From Actinomadura harenae (GTDB taxonomy: Bacteria; Actinomycetota; Actinomycetes; Streptosporangiales; Streptosporangiaceae), in NCBI RefSeq assembly GCF_003696215.1, contig NZ_RFFG01000006.1, forward strand, positions 62,001 to 126,000: DNA of 64,000 bases. The letters run 5' to 3'. Below the pieces are notes generated by a model, which saw nothing but the letters and a program-made list of their open reading frames with translations, was not told the origin of the DNA and did no database searches. Every line of letters begins with the position of its first letter. The first letter of the stretch is position 1. Of this stretch, positions 50,144 through 58,760 are shown piece after piece. The position numbers and the translations under genes were made by a program.

Positions 50144-51021
50144 ATGATCGGCGGACGGCCCGTCCGGGTCATCCGCCAGGCGGTCTTCCACGAGATCGGG
50201 CGGCGCGGCCCCGCGGGCTTGCGCCAGCCCTCGGCGAAGCCCTGGAACCAGGGCTTCAGCGCGCTCGGCTTTCGCTCGCGCAGGACGGTCATGCCGACCC
50301 AGACGCCGAGGTAGGTCAGCGCCAGCAGCCAGGGCAGGTTGCGGCGCGCGAGCCAGACGCGGTTCCGGGCGTTGTACCGGTAGAACATCTCGTGCCGCGT
50401 CGGCAGGACGGCCGGGTGGAACATCACCGCGGACGCGTCGTACACGATGTGGTAGCCCGCGTTGAGGACCTGCCAGGCGAGGTCGGTCTCCTCGTGGGCG
50501 TAGAAGAAGTCCTCGGGCAGGCCGCCGCCCGCGTCGAACGCGGCGCGGCGGACGGCGCAGGCGCCGCCGAGGAACGTCGTGACCGCGGACGAGCGCTCCG
50601 GGTCGCCCGCGCGGAGCCGGGGCACGTGCCGGCGCTCGCCGCGTCCGCCCTCGGGGTCCCGGACGCGGAACGAGACGATCCCGAGGGTCGGGTCGGCGGC
50701 GAACCGGTCGCGCAGGTGGACGCCTAGACGGGGCGAGCGGTACCAGCCGTCGTCGTCCAGGAACAGGATCAGGTCACCGCTGGACACCTCGACGCCGCGG
50801 TTGCGGCCGCCGGGGATGCCGAGGTTGCGGGGCAGGCTGAGCGTCTTGACGCGCGGGTCGCTGAACGGCGCCTCGTGGGCGCGCTCGCCGACCGGGTCGA
50901 CGCCGTTGCCGACGAGGACGACCTCGACGTCCACGTGCTCCTGGTCGAGCGCGCTCTGCACGGCGCGGGCGAGCTCGACCGGACGGTTGCCCATGGTCAG
51001 GACGACGACGCTGAGTTTCAC
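50140..51021 (-). CDS. GT2-family glycosyltransferase
   Basis: 293 residues. GTG 51021 (GTGA overlap with the CDP-alcohol gene) with GGAGG five nt upstream. KLSVVVLTMGNRPVELARAV, VEVVLVGNGVD, LPRNLGIPGGRNRGVEVSSG, FLDDDGWY (DxD), GGACAVRRAAFDAGGG and YAHEETDLAWQVLNAGY (catalytic ED). A hydrophobic segment near 236-256 may tether it to the membrane. Last gene of the leftward phospho-polyol operon; probably glycosylates the product of the upstream enzymes. Confidence 0.88.
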   Translation of the reverse strand: MKLSVVVLTMGNRPVELARAVQSALDQEHVDVEVVLVGNGVDPVGERAHEAPFSDPRVKTLSLPRNLGIPGGRNRGVEVSSGDLILFLDDDGWYRSPRLGVHLRDRFAADPTLGIVSFRVRDPEGGRGERRHVPRLRAGDPERSSAVTTFLGGACAVRRAAFDAGGGLPEDFFYAHEETDLAWQVLNAGYHIVYDASAVMFHPAVLPTRHEMFYRYNARNRVWLARRNLPWLLALTYLGVWVGMTVLRERKPSALKPWFQGFAEGWRKPAGPRRPISWKTAWRMTRTGRPPII

Positions 51022-51911
51022 TTGAGCCTCCGCGAGGCCAGGATGCTGACCAGGTGCAGCAGGGTCTGCACGACGGCGACCGCGGCGACCGCGACGCACA
51101 GCACCCGCATGGCGGCCGGGGTGTCGGTCTTGAGCACGGCGTCCAGCACGGCGGCGGCCAGGATGAACAGGGACAGCTCGACCGCGCCGATGATCCGGTG
51201 GAAGCCCAGCAGGGACGCGGCCTGACGGGCCAGCGCGATCTTGGTGGAGCGGGGCCGGAGCGCCCGGTCGCCGCCGGTCGGGTCGGCCGCGAGGCCCGAC
51301 TTGGCCCGCGCGACGACGACGTTGTCGGTCTCGGCCTTGATCAGCGCGGCGCCGAGCGCGGCCAGCAGGCCCAGCTCGACGTAGCCGCCGTTGCGCCAGC
51401 CGCCCTGGGCGGCGAAGCCGAGGCCGGTCAGGAGCGCGACCTCGGACAGGTAGTGCCCGATCCGGTCGAGGAAGACGCCCGCGACCGAGGTGCGCCGCAG
51501 GTACCGGGCGACCTCGCCGTCGATGCAGTCGAGCAGCAGGTAGACCTGGATGAGGACCGCGCCGCCGAGCGCGGGCCCGATCGCGGCCGTCCCGGTCGCC
51601 GGGATCGACACGACCGCGCCGGCGAGGACGCCGCACGCCATCATCATGTAGGTGAGCTGGTTCGGGCTGAACCCGAGCCGCAGCGCCACCCAGGAGACGT
51701 AGGGCGACAGGGACCGCATGTAGTAGCGGCCGGCCCAGTGCTCCTCGTTGCGCCGGTCCTTCAGGCCGGGCGGCTGCCCGTACCGCCGGACGTCCCGGAC
51801 CTTCGCCGTCTTGCGCGACGGGCGGTCGTCCAGAGGCGGCGCGTACGCGGCCTCCGGCTCGGACGGACCGGGGGGTGTGGGGGGGCGTCCCCCCTCGGTC
51901 GGAACGGTCAC
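51018..51911 (-). CDS. CDP-alcohol phosphatidyltransferase family protein with His variant motif
   Basis: 297 residues from GTG 51911, with GGAGG five nt upstream at the end of the preceding gene; ATG 51935 is the alternative. Motif DCIDGEVARYLRRTSVAG, then VFLDRIGHYLSE: the first three Asp are kept, but the fourth position (normally Asp, the catalytic base) is His. I believe this DRxGHY form is typical of a subfamily rather than damage. About five to six membrane spans. Probably joins a CDP-polyol to a lipid or sugar acceptor, with the dehydrogenase and nucleotidyltransferase upstream providing the CDP-polyol. Confidence 0.85.
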   Translation of the reverse strand: MTVPTEGGRPPTPPGPSEPEAAYAPPLDDRPSRKTAKVRDVRRYGQPPGLKDRRNEEHWAGRYYMRSLSPYVSWVALRLGFSPNQLTYMMMACGVLAGAVVSIPATGTAAIGPALGGAVLIQVYLLLDCIDGEVARYLRRTSVAGVFLDRIGHYLSEVALLTGLGFAAQGGWRNGGYVELGLLAALGAALIKAETDNVVVARAKSGLAADPTGGDRALRPRSTKIALARQAASLLGFHRIIGAVELSLFILAAAVLDAVLKTDTPAAMRVLCVAVAAVAVVQTLLHLVSILASRRLK

Positions 51912-51912
51912 G

Positions 51913-52986
51913 TCAGCCTCCGTAGGCCCGGACATAGTCGTCGACCGCCGCGCGGGTCGCGGCGGCGTCGAGGTCGAGGTGTTCCAAGATCGTATAGCGG
52001 CCGGGGCGGGTCTCCGGCGCGAACTTCACGGCCGTGGCGAACTGCTCCGCCGACAGCCCGACGTCGCCCGGGACGCGCGGCAGTCCGTGCCGGTCCAGGC
52101 AGGTCAGGATCTCCGTGAGCCGCTCCGCGCCGACCCCGAGATGGGTCGCGCGCAGGTGGTAGCAGAACGCCGCGCCGAGGCCCGCGAGCTCCCCGTGGTT
52201 GGCGGTGCCGGGGTACAGCTGGTCGATCGCGTGCATGATCTCGTGGTCGCCGCCGGACGCGGGCCGCGAGTCGCCCGCGAACGCCATCGCCATCCCGGAC
52301 AGCACCAGGCCCTCGGCGAGGACGGTCAGGAACTCGTCCGACTCGACCGACTTGGGCTGGTGCAGCAGCGCCTCGGCGGCGGTGCGGGCGACGGTGAGCG
52401 CCATCCGGTCGACGCGCTCGCCGACCGCCTCGGCGGCCAGCAGCCAGTCGTCCACGGCGGAGAAGTTCGACACCACGTCGCCGATCCCGGCCCGGACGAG
52501 CCGGTCCGGCGCGGACCGGACGTAGTCCAGGTCGACGATCATCGCGAGCGGCATGACGACGCCGAACGAGCCCTTGCCGTTGTCGTGCTCCAGGGACGCC
52601 ACGGGCGAGCAGATCCCGTCGTGGGACAGGTTCGTCGCGACCGACACCATCGGGATGCCCGACAGCGTCGCGGCGTACTTGGTCGCGTCGATGGTCTTGC
52701 CGCCGCCGATCCCGACGACCGCCTCGTACTGCCCGGCGCGCAGCTTCCCGCCGAGGTCGACCGCCGCGTCGACCGTCCCGCCGTCCACCTGGAAGACCTC
52801 GCAGGCGTCCAGGGACGTGCGCACGTGGTCGGCGATCTTCTGCCCCTGGCCGGGGCCGACCGCGATCGCGACGCGCCCCGAGGTGACGATCCGGCCGTCG
52901 GCGAGCAGGTCGCCGAGGCTCGCGACCGCGCCGCGCCGGACGTCGATGGACAGCGGCGCGTTCAGCATCCGCGTCAGCAGTGGCAT
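51913..52986 (-). CDS. sn-glycerol-1-phosphate dehydrogenase-like (iron-containing alcohol dehydrogenase fold)
   Basis: 357 residues. NAD(P) site GIGGGKTIDATKYAA (about 92-106), ATNLSHDGICSPVASL, metal ligands by position Asp170 (AGIGDVVSN), His248 (GGDHEIMHAID) and His264 (TANHGELAGLG). This set matches AraM/EgsA-type glycerol-1-phosphate dehydrogenases, which reduce dihydroxyacetone phosphate; other polyol-phosphate products in this family are possible. AGAAGG precedes the ATG. Lies between a LicC-type nucleotidyltransferase and a CDP-alcohol phosphotransferase. Confidence 0.85.
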   Translation of the reverse strand: MPLLTRMLNAPLSIDVRRGAVASLGDLLADGRIVTSGRVAIAVGPGQGQKIADHVRTSLDACEVFQVDGGTVDAAVDLGGKLRAGQYEAVVGIGGGKTIDATKYAATLSGIPMVSVATNLSHDGICSPVASLEHDNGKGSFGVVMPLAMIVDLDYVRSAPDRLVRAGIGDVVSNFSAVDDWLLAAEAVGERVDRMALTVARTAAEALLHQPKSVESDEFLTVLAEGLVLSGMAMAFAGDSRPASGGDHEIMHAIDQLYPGTANHGELAGLGAAFCYHLRATHLGVGAERLTEILTCLDRHGLPRVPGDVGLSAEQFATAVKFAPETRPGRYTILEHLDLDAAATRAAVDDYVRAYGG

Positions 52987-53121
52987 GAAGCCTTCTTCCT
53001 CGGGCGGGGGGACGAAGAGCCCGGGTCGGGGCGGGTGTCCGGGGGCGGGCCTCGGTGCGGGTGCGGTGCGGTCGCGGCCACCGCCGCCGGGCGCGAGGTG
53101 CGCGTCCGCCGCGCGATACGC

Positions 53122-53163
53122 CGTCGCCGCCGCACCCCGGACGCGGGTCGTGCGGCGGCGACG
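53122..53163 (-). terminator. hairpin between the nucleotidyltransferase and dehydrogenase genes
   Basis: A perfect 14-bp inverted repeat (53122-53135 with 53150-53163), 14-nt loop, 6 bp after the nucleotidyltransferase stop. It could attenuate or process the operon mRNA. No T-run. Confidence 0.5.
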
Positions 53164-53169
53164 GGACGC

Positions 53170-53901
53170 CTAGTAGGTCTTCGCGATCTCGCGCGCCTTG
53201 GCCAGGTCGTCGTGGTTGTCGACCTCGACCCACGCGACCTCGCCGATCGGCGCGACGCCGATCTTCCCGCCGCGGTTCACGAGCTCCTGGTAGCCGTCCT
53301 CGTAGTAGAGGTCGGGGTCGCGCTCCCAGGTGGCCTGGAGCGAGTCGGCCAGCGCCTCGGCGGCGGCGGGCTCGATCAGGGTGGCCCCGATGTACTCGCC
53401 GTTCGCGGTCGCCGGGTCCATCAGCTTGGTGATGCGCTGCAGGTTCCCCTCGCCGTCGAGGATGACCTTCATCTCCTCGTCCGCGAGAGTTTTCACGTTG
53501 TCCACGGCGAGGAGGATCTGCGGGCCGCGGTTGGCCAGTAGCGTCTTCTCCACGCTCACCGGGTGGACGGTGTCGCCGTTGACGAGGAGGACGCCCTTGG
53601 CGAAGTGCTCACGGGCCAGCCACAGGGAGTAGGCGTTGTTCCACTCCTCGGCCTTGTCGTTGTGCACGAGGGTGATCGAGACGCCGTACTTCTTCTCGAG
53701 CTCGTCCTTGCGCTCCTCGACCGCGGTGGCCCGGTAGCCGACGACGATCACGACGTCGGTCAGGCCCACCTCGGCCAGGTTGGACAGGGCGATGTCCAGG
53801 ATGGTGGTCTCGCCGTCCACGGGCACCAGGGCCTTCGGCAGCGTGTCGGTGTAGGGGCGCAGCCTTCGGCCCGCTCCCGCCGCCAGCACCATCCCGATCA
53901 T
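53170..53901 (-). CDS. LicC/IPCT-type nucleotidyltransferase (probable CTP:polyol-phosphate cytidylyltransferase)
   Basis: 243 residues. GMVLAAGAGRRLRPYTDTLP with KALVPV is the NTP site, NNAYSLWLAREHF is typical of LicC and inositol-1-phosphate cytidylyltransferases, NGDTV binds metal, and the C-terminus VAWVEVDNHDDLAKAREIA is the LicC-type end. No hexapeptide domain, unlike ManB. By context it should activate the polyol phosphate made by the downstream dehydrogenase; choline or inositol phosphate are alternatives. ATGA overlap with the DUF5941 gene. Confidence 0.85.
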   Translation of the reverse strand: MIGMVLAAGAGRRLRPYTDTLPKALVPVDGETTILDIALSNLAEVGLTDVVIVVGYRATAVEERKDELEKKYGVSITLVHNDKAEEWNNAYSLWLAREHFAKGVLLVNGDTVHPVSVEKTLLANRGPQILLAVDNVKTLADEEMKVILDGEGNLQRITKLMDPATANGEYIGATLIEPAAAEALADSLQATWERDPDLYYEDGYQELVNRGGKIGVAPIGEVAWVEVDNHDDLAKAREIAKTY

Positions 53902-54713
53902 GTTCCCTCTTCCTCCAGGTCGTCCATCACGCCGCCGCCGCGCACGAGCTGCGTCCAGCTGAGGACGCTCTCGCACACGAACAACACGCCAAGGTAGGCG
54001 GCGAGCGCGGCGTACGCGAACGGAAGAAACCCGGAGAGCCCGAAGAGGGCGACCACGAGCATCCGCCCCTCCCAGCCGAGCCCGGCCGGGAACAGCCAAT
54101 CCGCCGGCCAGAATCCCTGGCGGGTGCGGTACACGGTGTCGTAGTGGTGGAACGCCAGAACGCCGAGCAGCAGGAAGACCAGCGGCGCGGGCACGCCCTG
54201 AGCGAACCCCAGTACGGCCAGGTAACCATACTCGATGGCGCGGATGATCGGCGGAACGAGCCAGTCGAGACGCCCGGTATGTCCGTGGCCGGCGGCGAGC
54301 CCGGTGAGCATCAGGACGGCCACCGGGGCGAACAGGGCGAGGTCGTGCCGCTCCCCCAGCCCCGTCCCGAGCAGCGCCGTCGCCACGACGAGCGCGACCA
54401 GCGCGCCCGGGAGCGGCGGCAGGTGCCCGCGCGGGAGCGCGCCGAGCGCCGCGCAGATCGGACCGTCGTCCCGGTAGGCGCGCAGCCGGTCCGTCCCGGT
54501 GGGCGGCGGGGCCGACGGCACGGACCGCTCGGACGGCCGGACGGCCTGGCCCGGCACCGCGGGCCGCGCCACCGCAGGTCGGGGCGCCGTCGGCTGGGGC
54601 GCGGTGGACCGCGTCGCGGTGGGCTGGGTCGTCGTGGGCTGGGTCGCGGGCTGGGTCGCGGGCTGGGTCGTCGTGGCCTTGGGCGCCTCGGCGGGCGGGT
54701 CGGTCGCGGTCAT
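53898..54713 (-). CDS. DUF5941 domain protein
   Basis: 271 residues. A Thr/Gln/Pro/Ala repeat region (1-75, with TQPATQPATQP) precedes about five membrane spans (LVALVVATALLGTGLG, LFAPVAVLMLTGLAAG, and others). DWLVPPIIRAIEYGYLAVLG and FHHYDTVYRTRQGFWP are the family blocks; the FHHYDTVYR motif lies near the membrane and may be catalytic. In Streptomyces I recall this domain at the C-terminus of a CDP-alcohol phosphotransferase; here it is a separate gene overlapping that enzyme's gene by ATGA. Confidence 0.75.
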   Translation of the reverse strand: MTATDPPAEAPKATTTQPATQPATQPTTTQPTATRSTAPQPTAPRPAVARPAVPGQAVRPSERSVPSAPPPTGTDRLRAYRDDGPICAALGALPRGHLPPLPGALVALVVATALLGTGLGERHDLALFAPVAVLMLTGLAAGHGHTGRLDWLVPPIIRAIEYGYLAVLGFAQGVPAPLVFLLLGVLAFHHYDTVYRTRQGFWPADWLFPAGLGWEGRMLVVALFGLSGFLPFAYAALAAYLGVLFVCESVLSWTQLVRGGGVMDDLEEEGT

Positions 54714-56263
54714 CCGTGCATCGCCCTCATCAGTCGTCCGGTCAGGGTGTAGCAGCCCGCGATCCAGCCCCAGACGAGCAGCACGGCGAAGGTGAGACGC
54801 GCGTTGCCGAACGCGGCGGTCAGCGAGATCACCGCAAACCGCTCCCCGATCGGCAGCACGATGATCTTCTTCGCCCAGCGCACTCCCGGGACGTCCGCGG
54901 TGGCGCGGGACAGGCGTTCGATCGTCCCGGCGGGCGCCGCTCCGGACGGCGCGCCGGGGCGGCGCGGGTCGTCCGCGACGGTGAGGGGCGTGGCGGGGGC
55001 GTCCGGGGCGGGCCGCCGGGACCGCTCGCGGAACGAGAAGTCGATCATGTGCCGGACGGTCTGGAGCGTGAGCGCGGCGACGGCGAGGATCCACACGTTC
55101 GCGACGTGCAGGCTGCCGCCCCACGCCGCGGCGGACGCCCCGGCCGCCAGGCCCGCGAACACCATGTACTCCTTGGCCCGGTCGAGCATCGCGTCGAGCC
55201 AGGCGCCGAGCTTGCTGTACCGGCGGGTGTAGCGGGCGAGTTGGCCGTCCACGCAGTCGAACACGAACGCCAGGTAGAACAGGACGGCCCCGATGACCAT
55301 CCCGTCGCGGGTGCCGCCGCCGAACCAGAACGCGGCGAGCGCGGCGAGGCCCGCCGAGACGAGCGTCACCATGTTCGGCGTGAGCCCGAACCAGGCGGCC
55401 GTCCGCACCAGGAGCGGCGACCACGAGCTGACCGCGTAGGTCGCGAACCAGCCGTCGTTCTTCTTCACCGCGTCCCGGAGCCGGACCCGCCGCTCGTCGG
55501 CCCTCTCCGCCGTCTCCACGGCCGCCTGGGCCTCCTCGGGGGTGGCCACCCGGCGGCACACCAGTTCCGGGACGGTCTCCTGCGCCGTGACCGGCATCCC
55601 CGCGCGCACGAGGCCGACCAGCATCAGCTCAAGGGCGTCATAGTCGTCATCGCCCGCCGGGGACGGCGGAAGGGCGGTGGACGGCGGGAGGGCGCCGGGG
55701 TGTTCGAGCAGGTCGGCGAGGTTCTCGGCGACGCCGGCCGCCTGGACGGCGCGCTGCTCGCCGATGCCGATCGGGCCGGGGAAGTCGGCCGTCGGGGCGG
55801 ACACCCGGTGGAACGCCGAGCCCGCCGAGACGACGCGTCCGGGGGCCTCCACGCGGACGGGACGGGCCCGTCCCCCGGCCCTGCGGACGGTCACGGCGGT
55901 GACGGGCTGGTCGGCGGCGTCCACGACGAGGCGGGTGAGCTGCTCGTCGCTGATCACCAGGTCGCCGGGCAGCAGCACCACCGAGGTGCGCGCGCCGTAG
56001 GCGATCCGGGAGATCTCCCGGAGGTCGGCGGCGGCGTCCTCGCACTCGACCGGATCGTGCCCCTCCTTGCGGAGCGACGGCGCGAGGTCGGGGCGGGTGA
56101 TCAGGTGGAACCCGGTCACGCCGAGCCGGTCGAGCCGGCCGATCAGCCTGCCCAGGACGCTCGCGTCCCCGCCCCCGGGCCCGGACGGCGCGGGCAGCGC
56201 GGCCGCCGGGATCGGGTCCGGGCCGGGAACCCTCCCGGTCGCGATGATCACGGCGAGGGTCAT
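54710..56263 (-). CDS. nucleotidyltransferase-like / CDP-alcohol phosphatidyltransferase fusion
   Basis: 517 residues. N-terminal half (1-240) has the outline of a nucleotidyltransferase fold (TLAVIIATGR, VVLLPGDLVISDEQL) but lacks the GxGTRxxxxxxxxPK signature, so it is probably inactive or binds another ligand. C-terminal half (about 265-517) is a CDP-alcohol phosphotransferase with all Asp: DCVDGQLARYTRRYSKLG, AWLDAMLDRAKEY. The layout recalls bifunctional IPCT/DIPPS enzymes. GGAGG four nt before ATG 56263. First gene of the leftward operon to 50140. Confidence 0.82.
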   Translation of the reverse strand: MTLAVIIATGRVPGPDPIPAAALPAPSGPGGGDASVLGRLIGRLDRLGVTGFHLITRPDLAPSLRKEGHDPVECEDAAADLREISRIAYGARTSVVLLPGDLVISDEQLTRLVVDAADQPVTAVTVRRAGGRARPVRVEAPGRVVSAGSAFHRVSAPTADFPGPIGIGEQRAVQAAGVAENLADLLEHPGALPPSTALPPSPAGDDDYDALELMLVGLVRAGMPVTAQETVPELVCRRVATPEEAQAAVETAERADERRVRLRDAVKKNDGWFATYAVSSWSPLLVRTAAWFGLTPNMVTLVSAGLAALAAFWFGGGTRDGMVIGAVLFYLAFVFDCVDGQLARYTRRYSKLGAWLDAMLDRAKEYMVFAGLAAGASAAAWGGSLHVANVWILAVAALTLQTVRHMIDFSFRERSRRPAPDAPATPLTVADDPRRPGAPSGAAPAGTIERLSRATADVPGVRWAKKIIVLPIGERFAVISLTAAFGNARLTFAVLLVWGWIAGCYTLTGRLMRAMHG

Positions 56264-56455
56264 GGCACCTCCGGCCGGTCGGAACCCTGTCGTGACCGAG
56301 CGTAGTGATTCCGCGACCGTACGCGTCGGAGCGGCGTGTCCGGTAGAAAAGATCCGGAACGGGTCGAGCCGCACGCCCGCCCGGCGGACCGTGAACGGGA
56401 CGCGGCCGTGGCGAGCGGTCTGGTGCGGTGCGGTGCTTGTGACGAAGGGAAGTCG

Positions 56456-57148
56456 ATGGCGACGGTCGCGGTGGTGCTGGCGGGCGGCATCGGGCAGCGG
56501 ATGGGCGCGGGCCGCCCCAAGCAGCTCATCGAGGTCGGCGGGCGGCCGATCCTCGCCCTGTCGGTGGCCGCGTTCGACGGGCATCCCGGCGTGGACGAGG
56601 TCCTGGTCGTGATGGCCGCCGGGCACCTGCGCGACGCCGCCGCGATGGCCGCGCCGTTCCGCAAGGTCACCGGGGTGATCGAGGGCGGCGACTCGCGGAC
56701 CACCTCGTCCGCGGCCGCGCTGCGCGCCCTGGCGGGCCGCCCGGACGACACCCGCGTGCTGATCCACGACGCGGCCCGCCCGTTCGTCGGGCGCGCCGTC
56801 ATCGACCGCGTCCTCGCCGGGCTGGACGCCTACGACGCGGTCGCGGTCGGGGTCCCGTCGTCCGACACGATCGTCGAGGTCAGCGGCGGGATGGTCGCCG
56901 CGATGCCGCCGCGCGAGTCGCTGGTGCGGTTCCAGACGCCGCAGGGATTCCGGCTCGGCACCGTCCGCGCCGCCTACGAGCTGGCCCTCGCCGACCCGGC
57001 GCTGCGCGCCACCGACGACTGCGGGATCGTGCACCGGTACCTGCCGGACGTCCCGATCACCGTCGTCGCGGGCGACGAGCGCAATCTCAAGGTCACCCAT
57101 CCCCTCGACATCGTCATCGCCGAGCACCTCGCCGCGGAGGATTCATGA
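56456..57148 (+). CDS. IspD/TarI-family cytidylyltransferase (TarI-like by context)
   Basis: 230 residues. AVVLAGGIGQRMGAGRPKQL (5-24) is the CTP-binding loop, VIEGGDSRTTSS, HDAARPFVG and QTPQGFRLGTVRAAYEL follow, and the C-terminus has DERNLKVTHPLDIVIAEHL. The fold is shared by IspD (MEP pathway) and TarI (ribitol-5-phosphate cytidylyltransferase). No ispF is adjacent, while the next gene is a glycerophosphodiesterase and the divergent operon handles CDP-alcohols, so TarI or CDP-glycerol synthesis is favoured; IspD cannot be excluded. GAAGGGA precedes the ATG. Confidence 0.8.
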   Translation: MATVAVVLAGGIGQRMGAGRPKQLIEVGGRPILALSVAAFDGHPGVDEVLVVMAAGHLRDAAAMAAPFRKVTGVIEGGDSRTTSSAAALRALAGRPDDTRVLIHDAARPFVGRAVIDRVLAGLDAYDAVAVGVPSSDTIVEVSGGMVAAMPPRESLVRFQTPQGFRLGTVRAAYELALADPALRATDDCGIVHRYLPDVPITVVAGDERNLKVTHPLDIVIAEHLAAEDS

Positions 57149-57894
57149 TCTTCGACAGTCCCCCCGCCGTCATCGGCCACCGCGGCCTCGGCGCGGGCAC
57201 GCTCCCGGGCCCGGACGGCGTCCCCGTCGCGGAGAACACGCCGGCCTCGATGCTCGCGGCGGTCCGCGCGGGCGCGTCCTGGGTGGAGATCGACGTGACC
57301 CGGACCGCCGACGACGCGCTCGTCCTCCGGCACGACCCGACGACCCCGGACGGCGCGTTCATCATCGATCAGACCGCCGCGGAGACCGGTCTGCCGCGGC
57401 TTGAGGAGATCTTCGAGGCGCTCCCGCCCGAGGTCGCGGTGGACGTCGACGTCAAGACCATCCTCGAGGACGCCGTGGACGCCCCGTCCCGGCGCACCGG
57501 CGCCCTGCTCGCGCCGATCCTGCGCCGCGAGGCGGGGCGGCGGGAGCTGCTGGTGACCTCGTTCGACCCGTCCCTGCTGACGTCGCTGAAGGACGAGGTG
57601 CCGGACGTCCCGCTGGGCCTGCTGACCTGGCTGCGGTTCCCGCTGTGGCACGGCGTCCCGGCCGCCGCCGGGCTCGGGTTCCAGGCCGTCGCGGTGCACA
57701 CGGCGTCCTGCGGCTTCGAGCACCCCGACAGCCGCCTGCGGCCGCTCGACCGGATCGTCGACACGGCGCACAAGGCGGGCCTGACGTTCATGGCGTGGTG
57801 CCCGTCCGCCGAGGCGGCGCCGTCCTACGCGGCGGCCGGGGTGGACGCCATGGTCGTCAACGACGTCCCCGGCGTCCTGGCGGCGGTCCGCTAA
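57145..57894 (+). CDS. glycerophosphodiester phosphodiesterase
   Basis: 249 residues, no signal peptide. GDPD active site: GHRG (His12), AENTPASMLAAVRAG (Glu30), WVEIDVTRTADDALVLRHDP (Glu48, Asp50, His63); the usual IEIK is VDVDVK, a conservative change. A GLGAGTLPGPDG insert lies in the first loop. Hydrolyses glycerophosphodiesters to glycerol-3-phosphate, possibly recycling or trimming poly(glycerol phosphate) units. ATGA overlap with the cytidylyltransferase. Confidence 0.9.
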   Translation: MIFDSPPAVIGHRGLGAGTLPGPDGVPVAENTPASMLAAVRAGASWVEIDVTRTADDALVLRHDPTTPDGAFIIDQTAAETGLPRLEEIFEALPPEVAVDVDVKTILEDAVDAPSRRTGALLAPILRREAGRRELLVTSFDPSLLTSLKDEVPDVPLGLLTWLRFPLWHGVPAAAGLGFQAVAVHTASCGFEHPDSRLRPLDRIVDTAHKAGLTFMAWCPSAEAAPSYAAAGVDAMVVNDVPGVLAAVR

Positions 57895-58625
57895 GCGGGC
57901 GGCGGCGCGGCGGGCGGGGTGCCTGGCGGCGTGCCTGGCGGGGTGCCCGGTGGGGTCCCTGGCGGAGTCTGGGGCGGCACCGGCGGGTACGCGGGCGGCT
58001 GCCCGAACGGCCCCGGCGAGGCCCCCGGCCCCGCGCCTCCGGGCCCGGCCATCCCCGGCCCGGCCATTCCAGGACCCGCCATTCCAGGACCCGCCAGGCC
58101 CGGCCCGGGGTGTCCGGGCATCATCGGGGCGGGAGCCCCCGGTCCGGCGACGCCCGGGAACGCGACGGCCCGGCCCGGCCCGCCCGCGACCGGGCCCCGC
58201 CACCGGGACGGCAGGACCGACATCGCGACCAGCACACCGCCCGCGAGCAGCACGATCCCGGTGGTGAGCAGGTCGACGAAGTCCATCAGCCAGCGGTCCC
58301 TGACGGGCCGCACCACGTGCTCCACGACGAACAGCGGCTGGAGGAACCAGACCGCGTTCACCACGACCAGCACGACACCGGGGATCAGCGAGGTCAGCGG
58401 CGACAGGCGCGGGGCGCACAGGACGGCGATCAGCGCCGCCGTCACGAGCAGCAGCAGGAGGAGGACGAACCCCTGCCCGCCGGTGCCGTCCATCACGTAC
58501 CGGACCATGACCCTGCGCTGCCAGTCGATGTAGCGGTTCGCCACCAGGGCGAACCATCCGAGCAGCACCAAGGTCGCGACGAGCCCCACGAGCACGCCGA
58601 TTCCGTGCCGGGCACCGCTGGTCAT
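57891..58625 (-). CDS. four-span membrane protein with Gly/Pro repeat tail (paralogue of next gene)
   Basis: 244 residues from ATG 58625 with GGAGGTGG upstream. GARHGIGVLVGLVATLVLLG opens the first of four spans in residues 8-150; CAPRLSPLTSLIPGVVLVVV is shared in form with the next gene. Residues 165-244 are low complexity: repeats of PGMAG, then PPGT repeated four times. The stop overlaps the convergent phosphodiesterase stop. Function unknown. Confidence 0.75.
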   Translation of the reverse strand: MTSGARHGIGVLVGLVATLVLLGWFALVANRYIDWQRRVMVRYVMDGTGGQGFVLLLLLLVTAALIAVLCAPRLSPLTSLIPGVVLVVVNAVWFLQPLFVVEHVVRPVRDRWLMDFVDLLTTGIVLLAGGVLVAMSVLPSRWRGPVAGGPGRAVAFPGVAGPGAPAPMMPGHPGPGLAGPGMAGPGMAGPGMAGPGGAGPGASPGPFGQPPAYPPVPPQTPPGTPPGTPPGTPPGTPPAAPPPA

Positions 58626-58760
58626 GAACCACCTCCGGAGGAACGGGCCCGTGCGGCGCGGGCCGACCGCGCCGGACTCGGCGCGCCGACGTCCACTTCC
58701 GCACCAAGGCCACAAGGGCAGATCAGGGGTCAGAGAGAGCGCGGGTCGGGCGGGAAGCGG

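Noticed and set aside
56456..57148. Firm assignment as ispD
   Set aside because: IspD and TarI share all motifs visible here; gene context favours polyol activation but does not settle it.
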